Part shown: positions 26,444 to 34,567 of the stretch, in pieces
Position numbering within the stretch: position 1 is the stretch's first letter
Layout: the number at the start of each line of letters is the position of its first letter
Assembly: GCA_040216555.1 (NCBI GenBank)
Contig: JAVJOW010000012.1
Coordinates: 52,422 to 116,421, forward strand
Origin: Arenibacter sp040216555
Lineage (GTDB): Bacteria; Bacteroidota; Bacteroidia; Flavobacteriales; Flavobacteriaceae
DNA: 64,000 nucleotides
Reading direction: 5' to 3'
Notes under the pieces: generated by a model
Told to the model about the DNA's origin: nothing
What the model saw: the letters and a program-made list of their open reading frames with translations, nothing else
Databases searched by the model: none
Position numbers and translations under genes: made by a program

Positions 26444-26845
26444 TCAAAGTTTAATTTTTAAAGTAAGCATTGGATTCGCTTTTGCCGCAACCAAGTTATC
26501 TCCGGATAAATTAGTAGGCTTGTAGTCGAATGTAATGGACATGGCGGTCTTCTTATTTTTGCCGGCACTGATAAAATAGGGAATGCTGGCCCCATTGGCT
26601 ACGACTCCTGCCAACATTATATAACCGCCTATGTCCGCGCCACTGTTGGATCCACCATAATAATTGTTGCCAAATAAGGTTCCCCCACCAACGATCATGG
26701 CCGTTCCACCCGCAAGTAATATCCAAGCGGTAGTTTTTTGTTTTTTGCTTTTCTGTAAAAAATAATCTTTGGAGAATTCTTTGGTCTGTCCCACCAAAAC
26801 GGAGCTGACAAGTAGTAATGCAAGAAGTAAGCGAATTGTTTTCAT
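26444..26845 (-). CDS. Small exported membrane protein, unknown
   Basis: 133 residues with an N-terminal signal peptide (KTIRLLLALLLVSSVLVGQ), a short charged stretch, then two Gly-rich hydrophobic segments at about 39-58 and 73-92 joined by a GNNYYGGSNSG loop, and a beta-like tail ending in LTLKIKL. The tail resembles an outer-membrane strand but the protein is too short for a barrel. Function unknown; stands alone. Confidence 0.7.
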   Translation of the reverse strand: MKTIRLLLALLLVSSVLVGQTKEFSKDYFLQKSKKQKTTAWILLAGGTAMIVGGGTLFGNNYYGGSNSGADIGGYIMLAGVVANGASIPYFISAGKNKKTAMSITFDYKPTNLSGDNLVAAKANPMLTLKIKL

Positions 26846-27339
26846 GACATTTTTGTTAATGACAATTTAGAAATTCATCTAATTCAGGGGGCAACTACTT
26901 TTTTAAGGTATTCAAGGAGCAGATAATTAATGGTTTGCTATATTAAAGGTAGACGTATAATTTGGATATTCAGTCTATCGGGTAGTTAAATAAAGAGAGG
27001 GGTCAAGAAAGTAATTAATGTAAGGTTGTGTCTGGCTGTCCAAAGTGTAATTCCTCCGCAGGCAGTGGGCATTAGGTCTATGGGTCAACACTGGATTTTC
27101 AGTGTTTGATTACCTTTTTCTGAGGATTTATACCCTGTTGCTGTTGCGTTCAGTCGGTGTGTCATTCCTGCGTAGGCAGGAATCTAATTAAACCATTCTT
27201 ATTTTTGCCGATTAATTTTCCCGTTTAATGGATTGTGAGATTTTTGTGGATGATGTATTCTTATTAATTTTTGGTTTTAATAGTCTGTCATTCCTGCGCA
27301 GGCAGGAATCCCGAAACGCGGTATAATTACAGTAGAAAC
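26846..27339. other. 494-bp intergenic region with palindromic repeats
   Basis: No open frame of interest. It holds three copies of one palindromic element (listed separately) within 260 bp, and otherwise AT-rich sequence between the small membrane protein and the end of the tryptophan operon. Confidence 0.7.
27050..27310. repeat. Three copies of a REP-like palindrome
   Basis: Copies at 27161-27184 and 27287-27310 are GTC + ATTCCTGC-(GTAG or GCAG)-GCAGGAAT + C, a perfect 8-bp inverted repeat with 4-bp loop and one base difference between copies. A third copy at 27050-27065 keeps ATTCCTCCGCAGGCAG and has lost its right arm. The last copy lies about 30 bp after the end of the trp operon's final gene and could stop or stabilise its transcript. 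Confidence 0.8.
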
Positions 27340-27555
27340 TTACTTTTTAAGGACTTTAATGACCAATAACCTTAATAGCAGAACAAACGGAAATCCGTGT
27401 AAAAGAACATCGAACCAGTCCATGGGTTTCATTCCGTTGGCACCGCCCATTATCCATTTTACCTTACCTAGGATATGGGGTTCCGGGAAATAAGGTGCCA
27501 GCCCAAGGGTTAGGCACAAAAGCAATACTATTTTCCAATTATTTAAAATTTCCAT
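27340..27555 (-). CDS. Small two-helix membrane protein at the end of the trp operon
   Basis: 71 residues: hydrophobic helix at about 8-24 (IVLLLCLTLGLAPYFPEPH), a loop with KVKWIMGGANGMKPMDWFD, and a second helix 49-67. It starts 3 bp after the trpA stop, so it is read with the operon. No catalytic motif. Similar short proteins occur in flavobacteria, sometimes labelled only as transporters, but nothing in the sequence proves transport. Confidence 0.75.
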   Translation of the reverse strand: MEILNNWKIVLLLCLTLGLAPYFPEPHILGKVKWIMGGANGMKPMDWFDVLLHGFPFVLLLRLLVIKVLKK

Positions 27556-27558
27556 AGT

Positions 27559-28323
27559 CTATTCTCGAATTCCCTTTACGAAATCCACAATTTTAGGTAC
27601 ACCGTTTTGTGTCAGAAATTTAATAAATGCCGATCCAATGATGGCTCCCTTTGCCTGTTTGGTAGCTTGTTGGAAGGTTTCCGAATTGCTTATGCCAAAG
27701 CCTACCACCTGAGGATTCTTCAATTTCATATCCGCAATACGCTCAAAGTAGGTTTCTTGGTTATTGCCAAATCCATCCTGGGAACCGGTAACACTTGCGG
27801 AACTTACCATATAGATAAATCCGTCCGAAGCGGCATCGATTTGGCGTATGCGGGCATCACTGGTTTGCGGCGTAATCAAGAAAACGTTTACAAGTCCATA
27901 TTGTTTAAATATGGTCTCGTAATCTTCTTGGTATACGTCTAGGGGCAGATCGGGTAAAATAAGTCCGTCTATACCTGTTTCCTGACATTTTTTACAGAAT
28001 TCCTCAACACCATATTGTAATACTGGATTAAAATATCCCATGAGGATCAAAGGAATGGAAACCGATTCGCGAATATCTTTTAATTGTTGGAATAGCAACG
28101 AGGTGGTCATTCCGTTCTTAAGCGCTTGTGCAGAACTCGCTTGGATGGTGGGACCATCCGCAAGTGGGTCACTGAAAGGCAGGCCTATTTCTATCATGTC
28201 CACACCATTTTTTTCAAGATCTTGAATAATTTTTACCGTATCGTTTAAGGATGGGTAGCCCGCGGTAAAATAAATGGACAATACTTTTTTATCTTCCTGT
28301 AATTTTTGATGTATTCTGTTCAT
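27559..28323 (-). CDS. trpA: Tryptophan synthase alpha chain
   Basis: Cleaves indole-3-glycerol phosphate to indole and glyceraldehyde 3-phosphate; indole passes through a tunnel to TrpB. 254 residues. IEIGLPFSDPLADGPTIQASS contains the catalytic Asp; the catalytic Glu lies in VDMIEIG. Gly-rich phosphate sites VSSASVTGSQ and VGFGISN follow. 55 bp after trpB, with a palindromic repeat in that gap. Confidence 0.96.
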   Translation of the reverse strand: MNRIHQKLQEDKKVLSIYFTAGYPSLNDTVKIIQDLEKNGVDMIEIGLPFSDPLADGPTIQASSAQALKNGMTTSLLFQQLKDIRESVSIPLILMGYFNPVLQYGVEEFCKKCQETGIDGLILPDLPLDVYQEDYETIFKQYGLVNVFLITPQTSDARIRQIDAASDGFIYMVSSASVTGSQDGFGNNQETYFERIADMKLKNPQVVGFGISNSETFQQATKQAKGAIIGSAFIKFLTQNGVPKIVDFVKGIRE

Positions 28324-28340
28324 TCTAATATTATTTTTTG

Positions 28341-28362
28341 CATTCCCGCTAGGGCGGAAATG
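28341..28362. repeat. Palindrome between trpB and trpA
   Basis: CATTCCCGC-TAGG-GCGGAAATG, a near-perfect 9-bp inverted repeat with a 4-bp loop. Same build as the elements at 27.1-27.3 kb (8-9 bp arms, 4-bp loop, opening CATTCC) but a different core. Confidence 0.6.
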
Positions 28363-28378
28363 TATAGGTAGCTTAAGC

Positions 28379-29560
28379 TTACAGCTTAAAATATTTTATA
28401 TAGGTGTCCAAATCCTTATCGCCTCTTCCTGAGAGATTAAAGACTACCACATCTTCTGGTCGGAATTTTCTGGTTTCTAGAATGGCAAATGCATGAGAGG
28501 ACTCAATGGCTGGAATAATCCCTTCCAATTTGGATAATTCCATCCCGGCCTGCATAGCTTCATCGTCCGTAACAGCAATAAATTCTGCCCGGCCTGTTTT
28601 GTATAGATGCGCGTGCATAGGGCCAACCCCTGGATAATCAAGACCCGCGGAAATGGAATAGGGTTCCGTAATCTGCCCATCGGCAGTTTGCATCAATAGA
28701 GTTTTACAGCCATGGATAATTCCCATTTTTCCTAGTACCGAGGTTGCAGCACTTTCGCCGCTATCCACGCCCAGTCCTGCCGCCTCCACGGCTATGATGC
28801 CCACTTCCTTTTCGTGTAAAAAATGATAGAAGGTGCCAGCAGCATTACTGCCGCCACCTATACAAGCTACAACGTAATCTGGATTTTCCCTGCCTTCTTT
28901 TTCTTTTAATTGCCATTTTATTTCTTCGGAAATAATAGCCTGAAATCTTGTTACCATATCAGGGTAGGGATGGGGTCCAATAGCAGATCCAATAATATAA
29001 TGGGTGTCCACAGGATTATTGATCCAATCCCTTATGGCTTCGTTGGTAGCATCCTTTAAGGTTCTGCTCCCGGAGAGTGCCGGCCTTACCTCTGCTCCGA
29101 GCATTTTCATGCGGGCAACATTAGGAGCTTGTCTGGCAATATCTATCTCGCCCATGTACACAATGCACTCCATTCCCATAAGGGCACATACCGTGGCAGT
29201 GGCTACCCCATGTTGACCGGCACCCGTTTCGGCAATGATCCTGGTCTTGCCAAGGCGTTTGGCCATTAAGATCTGACCAATGGTATTATTGACCTTATGA
29301 GCGCCGGTATGATTAAGATCTTCACGCTTTAAATATACCTTGGTGTTGTACTTCTCGGATAAACGTTTGGCAAAATATAGGGGTGATGGCCTGCCTACAT
29401 AATCCTTCAATAAATGATCGAATTCCTTTTTAAAGGATGGTTCCGCCATTATTTTTAGATACTGCTGCCTAAGGTTTTCAACATTGGGATAGAGCATTTC
29501 AGGTATAAAAGCTCCTCCAAATTCTCCGTAATATCCCTTTTCGTCTACGTTGTAATTCAT
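28379..29560 (-). CDS. trpB: Tryptophan synthase beta chain
   Basis: PLP enzyme joining indole and serine to give tryptophan. 393 residues. The PLP lysine is in KREDLNHTGAHKVNN; AETGAGQHGVATA and the phosphate-binding GGGSNAAG are intact; the C-terminal NLSGRGDKD closes the site. Follows trpF after 56 bp. Confidence 0.97.
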   Translation of the reverse strand: MNYNVDEKGYYGEFGGAFIPEMLYPNVENLRQQYLKIMAEPSFKKEFDHLLKDYVGRPSPLYFAKRLSEKYNTKVYLKREDLNHTGAHKVNNTIGQILMAKRLGKTRIIAETGAGQHGVATATVCALMGMECIVYMGEIDIARQAPNVARMKMLGAEVRPALSGSRTLKDATNEAIRDWINNPVDTHYIIGSAIGPHPYPDMVTRFQAIISEEIKWQLKEKEGRENPDYVVACIGGGSNAAGTFYHFLHEKEVGIIAVEAAGLGVDSGESAATSVLGKMGIIHGCKTLLMQTADGQITEPYSISAGLDYPGVGPMHAHLYKTGRAEFIAVTDDEAMQAGMELSKLEGIIPAIESSHAFAILETRKFRPEDVVVFNLSGRGDKDLDTYIKYFKL

Positions 29561-29593
29561 GGTTCTAAAATCTAGTATTTAGTACAGAGTATA

Positions 29594-29636
29594 AAGTATT
29601 GAGTTTGGTATTGTAGCTACTCAATGCTCAATACTT
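29594..29636 (-). repeat. Inverted repeat across the trpF stop
   Basis: AAGTATTGAG and CTCAATACTT are perfect 10-bp arms separated by 23 bp, one arm lying in the last codons of trpF and the other in the gap before trpB. No T run follows on the minus strand, so it may act in mRNA processing or be chance. Confidence 0.45.
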
Positions 29637-30267
29637 CTTTAAATTTCTTCAGTTTATTAATATCCTTTAATCCCGGTTGCAATTCAAATTTACTATTGAC
29701 ATCAATGGCGTGGCAATATTTTGATTCGGGCCTTTGTTGAAATTCCCTTATTTTTTCAATCTCATTTAATCCAATGCCACCACTTAAAAAATAGGGTTTG
29801 GAGGAGGGATAGTTTTTTAGTACTTCCCAACTAAAGGTGAATCCATTGCCCCCAGGTAATTTGCCCTTGGTGTCAAAAAGAAAAAAGTCACATACATTTT
29901 CATAGGGAGCCAAAATACTAAAATCAAAATCATCTTTTATAGAGAAAACTTTGATGATTTTTAGGTTGGTTTCCTCTGAAGCCTTCGAACGATCATTTAT
30001 TAATTTTTTTAGGTCGCTGCAGAATTCCGGACTTTCTTTTCCATGTAACTGCACTGCCACTAAACCATATGTGTTTACTTTTGCCACAATTTCTTCAAGG
30101 GAAGCATCCACAAAAACACCTACTTTTTTAATGGAAGCTGGTAATTCAGGCACACTTCCTTCAAAAAACCTTTTGGAGGGCTCCCAAAAAATAAAACCAA
30201 GATAATCCGGATCAAGGTCGGCCACTTCCAAGGTATTCAATTTCATTCCGCACACTTTCAGTTTCAT
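29617..30267 (-). CDS. trpF: Phosphoribosylanthranilate isomerase
   Basis: Amadori rearrangement of phosphoribosylanthranilate. 216 residues, TIM barrel. MKLKVCGMK carries the catalytic Cys; DTKGKLPGGNGFTFSW contains the catalytic Asp; VQLHGKES and YFLSGGIGLNEI are the usual strands with phosphate-binding glycines. 9 bp after trpC. Encoded separately from trpC, unlike the fused form in enteric bacteria. Confidence 0.95.
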   Translation of the reverse strand: MKLKVCGMKLNTLEVADLDPDYLGFIFWEPSKRFFEGSVPELPASIKKVGVFVDASLEEIVAKVNTYGLVAVQLHGKESPEFCSDLKKLINDRSKASEETNLKIIKVFSIKDDFDFSILAPYENVCDFFLFDTKGKLPGGNGFTFSWEVLKNYPSSKPYFLSGGIGLNEIEKIREFQQRPESKYCHAIDVNSKFELQPGLKDINKLKKFKEVLSIE

Positions 30268-30276
30268 GCTTCTTGG

Positions 30277-31059
30277 TTATTTAATCGATTTAATAAATTG
30301 CAGTGCGCTTAGTCCGGGATCATCGGTTTTCATAAAATTCTCACCAATGAGGAACCCTTGATAGCCATAAGGTTTTAATTCTTGAATGGCTTCTGTAGAA
30401 CTTATACCGCTCTCTGAAACCTTCACAAAATCGTCCGGAATTAATTTGGATAAAGTTTTACTGGTATCCAGGCTTACTTCAAAAGTTTTTAAATTTCTAT
30501 TGTTCACTCCCAACATGTCCAAACTGGGCATAATGGATTTATGTAATTCATCTTCATTGTGGACTTCCAACAGTACATCCAACTGCAATTGTTTTGCAAA
30601 TTGGGATAAAGCCTTAATTTCGTCCCTGGTCAATATGGCAGCAATCAACAATATCACATCTGCGCCATGGGCCTTGGCCTCCAATAATTGGTATTCGTCA
30701 ATGATAAATTCCTTACGAAGCAACGGCATTTGCACGGCTGCCCTGGCCAACAATAGGTCGTCCAAAGATCCTCCAAAATATTTCCCATCCGTTAGGACCG
30801 ACATGCCGCAGGCGCCAGCTTTTTCATAACCTACAGCTACATCGGCAACACTGTTGTTTTGATTGATAACCGACTTGGACGGAGACCTTCGTTTGTGTTC
30901 CGCGATTATTCCACTATTACTATTTCTAAGGGCATTGGCCAAGGAAACGGTGGGTCTGTGAAATAATACGGCGGCTTCCAACTGGGACACCGGGATAATG
31001 GATTTTTTTAAATCCACTTCCTTTCGTTTATCCAAAACTATTTTGTCCAGTATATTCAT
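30277..31059 (-). CDS. trpC: Indole-3-glycerol-phosphate synthase
   Basis: Closes the indole ring. 260 residues, TIM barrel. IIAEHKRRSPSKS has the catalytic Lys and the RSPS motif (His replaces the usual Ile or Val at that point); LLRKEFIIDEYQLLEAKAHGAD and NNRNLKTFEV (asparagine and Arg for substrate) follow; SESGISS and FLIGENFM close the phosphate site. 37 bp after trpD. Confidence 0.95.
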   Translation of the reverse strand: MNILDKIVLDKRKEVDLKKSIIPVSQLEAAVLFHRPTVSLANALRNSNSGIIAEHKRRSPSKSVINQNNSVADVAVGYEKAGACGMSVLTDGKYFGGSLDDLLLARAAVQMPLLRKEFIIDEYQLLEAKAHGADVILLIAAILTRDEIKALSQFAKQLQLDVLLEVHNEDELHKSIMPSLDMLGVNNRNLKTFEVSLDTSKTLSKLIPDDFVKVSESGISSTEAIQELKPYGYQGFLIGENFMKTDDPGLSALQFIKSIK

Positions 31060-31096
31060 AATTCTCTAAAGTTGGCTTATGTATAGTCGTTTATAT

Positions 31097-32089
31097 CTAT
31101 TGACTTAAGGCCTGTAATTTTTTTAACGCCGCAAGCCCTCTTCCGCTCAGTAGGGATTCCTTAGCTTCTTCAAAGCCTTCCCTTGGACTAATCCCTTTAA
31201 CTGTTGCTATTGCAATTCCAGCATTGGCACAGACCACATTATTTTGTGGGGTAGTACCTTTTCCTTGTAAAACATTAAGAAAAACCTGTGCAGATTCCGC
31301 TATGCTATCTCCGCCTACTATATCCGATGCTGAGATGGCTTCAACTCCAAAATCCGATGGTTTCAACATCCCCTCGGATTTGTTGGTAATGGTTTTGGTG
31401 TTTCCTGTCAATGAAATTTCGTCGTAACCATCCAAGGCGTGTAATACCGTGAAGTTTTTATCGGTCTTTTGGTATAGATAACCGTACATTCTTGCCAATT
31501 CCAAATTAAAAACTCCGACCATTTGGTTTTTGGGAAAGGCCGGGTTCACCATTGGGCCCAGCATATTAAAGAAAGTTTTTACGCCCAATTCCCTACGTAT
31601 AGGGGCCACATTTTTCATGGCTGGATGAAATAACGGGGCATGAAGCACACAAATTCCTGCCTCGTCTATACATTTTTCAAGAAATCCTGCCTCATTACTG
31701 AATTTAATGCCCAAGAATTCCATGACATTGCTACTGCCACACTTTGAGGATACGCCATAGTTGCCGTGTTTGGTTACCTTAACATCGGCCCCCGCCGTAA
31801 CAAAACTGGCCAAAGTAGAGATGTTAAAGGTATCCTTGCCGTCACCACCAGTACCACATAGATCTATGGGGTTGTATTGTGATAGGTCTACCGCCAAACA
31901 AAGCTCCAACAGGGCGTCCCTAAAGCCTTCCAATTCTTCTATGGTAACGCTACGCATCATATATACCGTTAAAAAGGCGGCAATCTGACTTGTGTTGTAA
32001 TCTCCTTTGGCAATGTTGACCAAAACCTGTTTTGCATCCTCTTTTGGAAGTACGTCGTTATTGATCAGTATGTTTAAAATATCTTTCAT
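31097..32089 (-). CDS. trpD: Anthranilate phosphoribosyltransferase
   Basis: Adds the phosphoribosyl group of PRPP to anthranilate. 330 residues from ATG 32089 (MKDILNILIN); the frame extends to a TTG at 32104 but ATG is preferred. LCGTGGDGKDTFNIS is the PRPP site, KHGNYGVSSKCGSSNVMEFLG the anthranilate/PRPP loop. Separate from the glutaminase TrpG, not fused. Confidence 0.96.
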   Translation of the reverse strand: MKDILNILINNDVLPKEDAKQVLVNIAKGDYNTSQIAAFLTVYMMRSVTIEELEGFRDALLELCLAVDLSQYNPIDLCGTGGDGKDTFNISTLASFVTAGADVKVTKHGNYGVSSKCGSSNVMEFLGIKFSNEAGFLEKCIDEAGICVLHAPLFHPAMKNVAPIRRELGVKTFFNMLGPMVNPAFPKNQMVGVFNLELARMYGYLYQKTDKNFTVLHALDGYDEISLTGNTKTITNKSEGMLKPSDFGVEAISASDIVGGDSIAESAQVFLNVLQGKGTTPQNNVVCANAGIAIATVKGISPREGFEEAKESLLSGRGLAALKKLQALSQ

Positions 32090-32175
32090 AAGTCTCTCTC
32101 TCAAAACCTCTTACAGTGCAAGGGTTTTTTGGTTATAATTATTCTTTGTCTATAAGCTCTTTATTATTACTCCCC

Positions 32176-32805
32176 TTATGAGCGGTTAGAGGAGGACACC
32201 CAGTTCTCCAAAATTTTCTTGCCATGAGGAGTCAATACCGATTCCGGATGAAACTGTACTGCACTTACGTCAAATACTTTGTGACGCAAGGACATAACCT
32301 GTCCATTTTTATCAAAGGAGGTGGCTTCCAAGACTGCTGGAAGTGCAGGGTCAACTACCCAAGAGTGATAACGGCCAACCTCAATTTCCTTTGGTAATCC
32401 ATCGAACAAAATATCTTCCTTTACAATATCTATTTTGGTAGCTATACCGTGGTAGACCTGGTCTATATTGACCAAAGACCCTCCAAACACTTCAGCTATA
32501 GCCTGCTGCCCTAAGCATACACCAAAAATACTTTTTGAAGGCGCGTACATGGCTATAATTTCTTTGAGAAGACCTGCTTCGTCAGGGATGCCCGGGCCTG
32601 GTGAAAGAACAATCTTGTCATAAGCTTCTATTTCTTCCAAACTTATTTGATCATTTCTTTTGACGGTTACGGTGCAATCCAGATCCTCCAAATAATGGAC
32701 AAGGTTGTAGGTAAAACTATCGTAATTATCTATTACCAAAATGGACTTTCCTTGTCCTTTGCCATTAGATTTGGTGTTTGTTTTCTTATCTGTAGTCTCT
32801 TTCAT
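32176..32805 (-). CDS. trpG: Anthranilate synthase glutaminase subunit
   Basis: Class I glutamine amidotransferase feeding ammonia to TrpE. LVIDNYDSFTYNLVHYLEDL at the start of the domain, nucleophile Cys in GVCLGQQAIAEVFGG, and His/Glu in AVQFHPESVLTPHG. The domain is preceded by an unusual 20-residue Lys/Thr/Ser-rich leader if ATG 32805 (MKETTDKKTN) is used; ATG 32850 would add 15 more residues. 39 bp after trpE. Confidence 0.94.
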   Translation of the reverse strand: MKETTDKKTNTKSNGKGQGKSILVIDNYDSFTYNLVHYLEDLDCTVTVKRNDQISLEEIEAYDKIVLSPGPGIPDEAGLLKEIIAMYAPSKSIFGVCLGQQAIAEVFGGSLVNIDQVYHGIATKIDIVKEDILFDGLPKEIEVGRYHSWVVDPALPAVLEATSFDKNGQVMSLRHKVFDVSAVQFHPESVLTPHGKKILENWVSSSNRS

Positions 32806-32889
32806 ACTCTTGATGTTCTCTTTTGAACATTTATATTGTTCTATCCACATGCCCCGATAACAAAAGACGAGGCAAATTAATTGGTGTTA

Positions 32890-34287
32890 TTATATAGTTT
32901 CCGCTATTTCAAGGGCTTTGGTCAGGGCTCCCAATTTGTTGTAAGTTTCCTGAAGTTCGTTTTCGGGATTAGAAGCGGCCACCAAACCGGCTCCTGCCTG
33001 GTAATGCAATTGATGATTTTTACTTAAAAAGGTTCTGATCATAATGGCATGGTTAAAGTTTCCGTTGAAATCCATAAACCCTATGGCCCCACCGTAATAG
33101 CCCCTACTGGTTTTTTCGTACTTCTCAATAAGTTGCATGGCCATGTGTTTGGGGGCCCCGCTTAATGTTCCGGCAGGAAAGGTATCGGCAACAACTTTCA
33201 TAGTTGGGATGTCTTTTTTCTTTAATCCGGTTACTTTGGAGACCAAATGTATTACGTGTGAAAAGAATTGTACTTCCCTGTAATTTTCCACTCTTACCAT
33301 GGTACCGTTGCGACTTAAGTCGTTTCTTGCAAGGTCGACCAACATAACGTGTTCACTGTTCTCCTTGTCATCTATTTTTAATTTTTTGGCCAATTCCGCA
33401 TCCTGTTCATCATTCCCTGTTCTTTTGAAGGTTCCAGCAATGGGGTGAATTTCCGCCTTACCATCCTTTACTATCAATTGGGCTTCGGGAGAACTTCCAA
33501 AAATTTTGAAATCGCCATAATCAAAATAAAACAAATACGGAGAAGGATTTATGGATCGCAGCGCCCTATACACGTTAAATTCGTCGCCCTTAAATTCTTG
33601 AGAGAACCTTCTGGACAATACCAATTGAAAAACATCGCCTCTGTTACAATGTTTTTTTGCCAGTTCTACATGCTCTTTATATTCCTCGTCCTTTAGATTG
33701 GATATTGGATTTCCCTCTTTGGAAAAATTGTAGGACGCAAAGTTTTTGGCACTGAGAATTTGTTCTATTTCCCCAATATTATTTTCGGTTTCGTAGCAAT
33801 GTGCAAATATATAGGCTTCGTTTTTAAAATGGTTTATGGCCACTATATTTTGATAAACCGCATAATAGATGTCAGGAATGGAGATACTGTTATTTTTTTT
33901 GGAAATGTCTATATCTTCAAAATACCGCACTGCATCATAGGCCATATATCCGAACAAACCATTGTTTATAAACTTAAAGTCGTTGTTCTGAGATTCAAAT
34001 CTTTGGCTAAAATCGTTTAAAATGCTTGGGATGTCCGTTTGTTCGTCAATGTTTATTTCCTCGATGGAACCGTCTGGGAATTGTTTGGTGACCGTCTCGT
34101 TTTCTACTTTTATGGAGGCGATGGGGTTGCAGCATATATAGGAGAAACTATTGTCGTTGGCATGGTAGTCACTACTTTCCAAAAGTATGCTATTGGGGAA
34201 ACGATCTCTAATTTTTAAATAAACACTTACAGGGGTGATGGTGTCCGCAAGTATTTTTTTGTGATGTGATACTAACTGGTATTTCAT
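32890..34287 (-). CDS. trpE: Anthranilate synthase component I
   Basis: First committed step: chorismate to anthranilate. 465 residues. N-terminal ILLESSDYH holds the LLES motif of the tryptophan feedback site; the chorismate-binding domain has AGTFKRTGND, EHVMLVDLARNDLSRNG, TFPAGTLSGAPKHMAMQLI, YGGAIGFMDFNG and QAGAGLVAASNPENE. The operon is preceded by a leader peptide and terminator (34346-34462), so transcription should fall when charged tRNA-Trp is plentiful, while the enzyme itself is feedback-inhibited. Confidence 0.97.
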   Translation of the reverse strand: MKYQLVSHHKKILADTITPVSVYLKIRDRFPNSILLESSDYHANDNSFSYICCNPIASIKVENETVTKQFPDGSIEEINIDEQTDIPSILNDFSQRFESQNNDFKFINNGLFGYMAYDAVRYFEDIDISKKNNSISIPDIYYAVYQNIVAINHFKNEAYIFAHCYETENNIGEIEQILSAKNFASYNFSKEGNPISNLKDEEYKEHVELAKKHCNRGDVFQLVLSRRFSQEFKGDEFNVYRALRSINPSPYLFYFDYGDFKIFGSSPEAQLIVKDGKAEIHPIAGTFKRTGNDEQDAELAKKLKIDDKENSEHVMLVDLARNDLSRNGTMVRVENYREVQFFSHVIHLVSKVTGLKKKDIPTMKVVADTFPAGTLSGAPKHMAMQLIEKYEKTSRGYYGGAIGFMDFNGNFNHAIMIRTFLSKNHQLHYQAGAGLVAASNPENELQETYNKLGALTKALEIAETI

Positions 34288-34345
34288 GATAATTCTTTTA
34301 ATTGCTACTCTCTGCCAATTGGTTCTTTGATTTCTATGATAAACG

Positions 34346-34377
34346 AAAAAAAGGCTTGTCGTGATGACAAGCCTTTT
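34346..34377 (-). terminator. trp attenuator terminator hairpin
   Basis: On the minus strand AAAAGGCTTGTC (34377-34366), loop ATCAC, GACAAGCCTTTT (34360-34349) with the T run continuing to 34346. A 12-bp perfect stem ending in seven U, between the leader peptide and the trpE ATG 59 bp further on. Confidence 0.92.
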
Positions 34378-34424
34378 ATATAGTTATACTACAATGATGC
34401 TTTGCTCACGTTGTTTTTCGTAAG
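34360..34424 (-). promoter_or_regulatory. Competing RNA stems of the trp attenuator
   Basis: Region 1 CUUACG (34424-34419) can pair with region 2 CGUGAG (34410-34405). Region 2, extended to CGUGAGCAAAGC (34410-34399), can instead pair with GCUUGUCAUCACG (34372-34360), the left arm and loop of the terminator: CGUGA/UCACG plus CAA-GC/GCUUG with one bulge. That second pairing would prevent the terminator. Worked out by hand, not folded by software. Confidence 0.6.
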
Positions 34425-34462
34425 TTGCTCCACCACCAAGTATTTGATACCATGTTCTTCAT
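34406..34462 (-). CDS. trpL: trp operon leader peptide
   Basis: ATG 34462 to TGA 34406: MKNMVSNTWWWSNLRKTT, 18 residues with three consecutive Trp codons at 34438-34430. A peptide this short with a WWW run, placed between a promoter and a terminator in front of trpE, is diagnostic of transcription attenuation. A second ATG (codon 4, 34453) is possible. A ribosome stalled at the Trp codons would cover region 1 and free region 2 to pair with the terminator's left arm; one that reaches the stop would cover region 2 and let the terminator form. Confidence 0.9.
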   Translation of the reverse strand: MKNMVSNTWWWSNLRKTT

Positions 34463-34469
34463 TGCAGGC

Positions 34470-34500
34470 CAAATATAAGAAGGAATTTCAAATTTACAAA
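34470..34500 (-). promoter_or_regulatory. trp operon promoter
   Basis: On the minus strand TTTG (34500-34497), 19 bp, TATATTTG (34477-34470): an exact match to the TTTG-N19-TAnnTTTG consensus of Bacteroidota. Transcription should begin only a few bases before the leader ATG at 34462. Confidence 0.88.
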
Positions 34501-34517
34501 CCTGTGTTACGTAAAAA

Positions 34518-34546
34518 ATAAAAAACCCCACAATTGTGAGGTTTTA
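34518..34546 (-). terminator. Terminator of the yceI transcript
   Basis: Minus strand AAAACCTCACAA/TTGTGGGGTTTT hairpin (one G-U pair) followed by TTATTTTTT, 22 bp after the yceI stop and just before the trp promoter. Confidence 0.85.
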
Positions 34547-34567
34547 AACAGCGTTATTCGGAAACGT

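Noticed and set aside
27050..27310. CRISPR array
   Set aside because: Only three palindromic units, uneven spacing, and no cas genes nearby.
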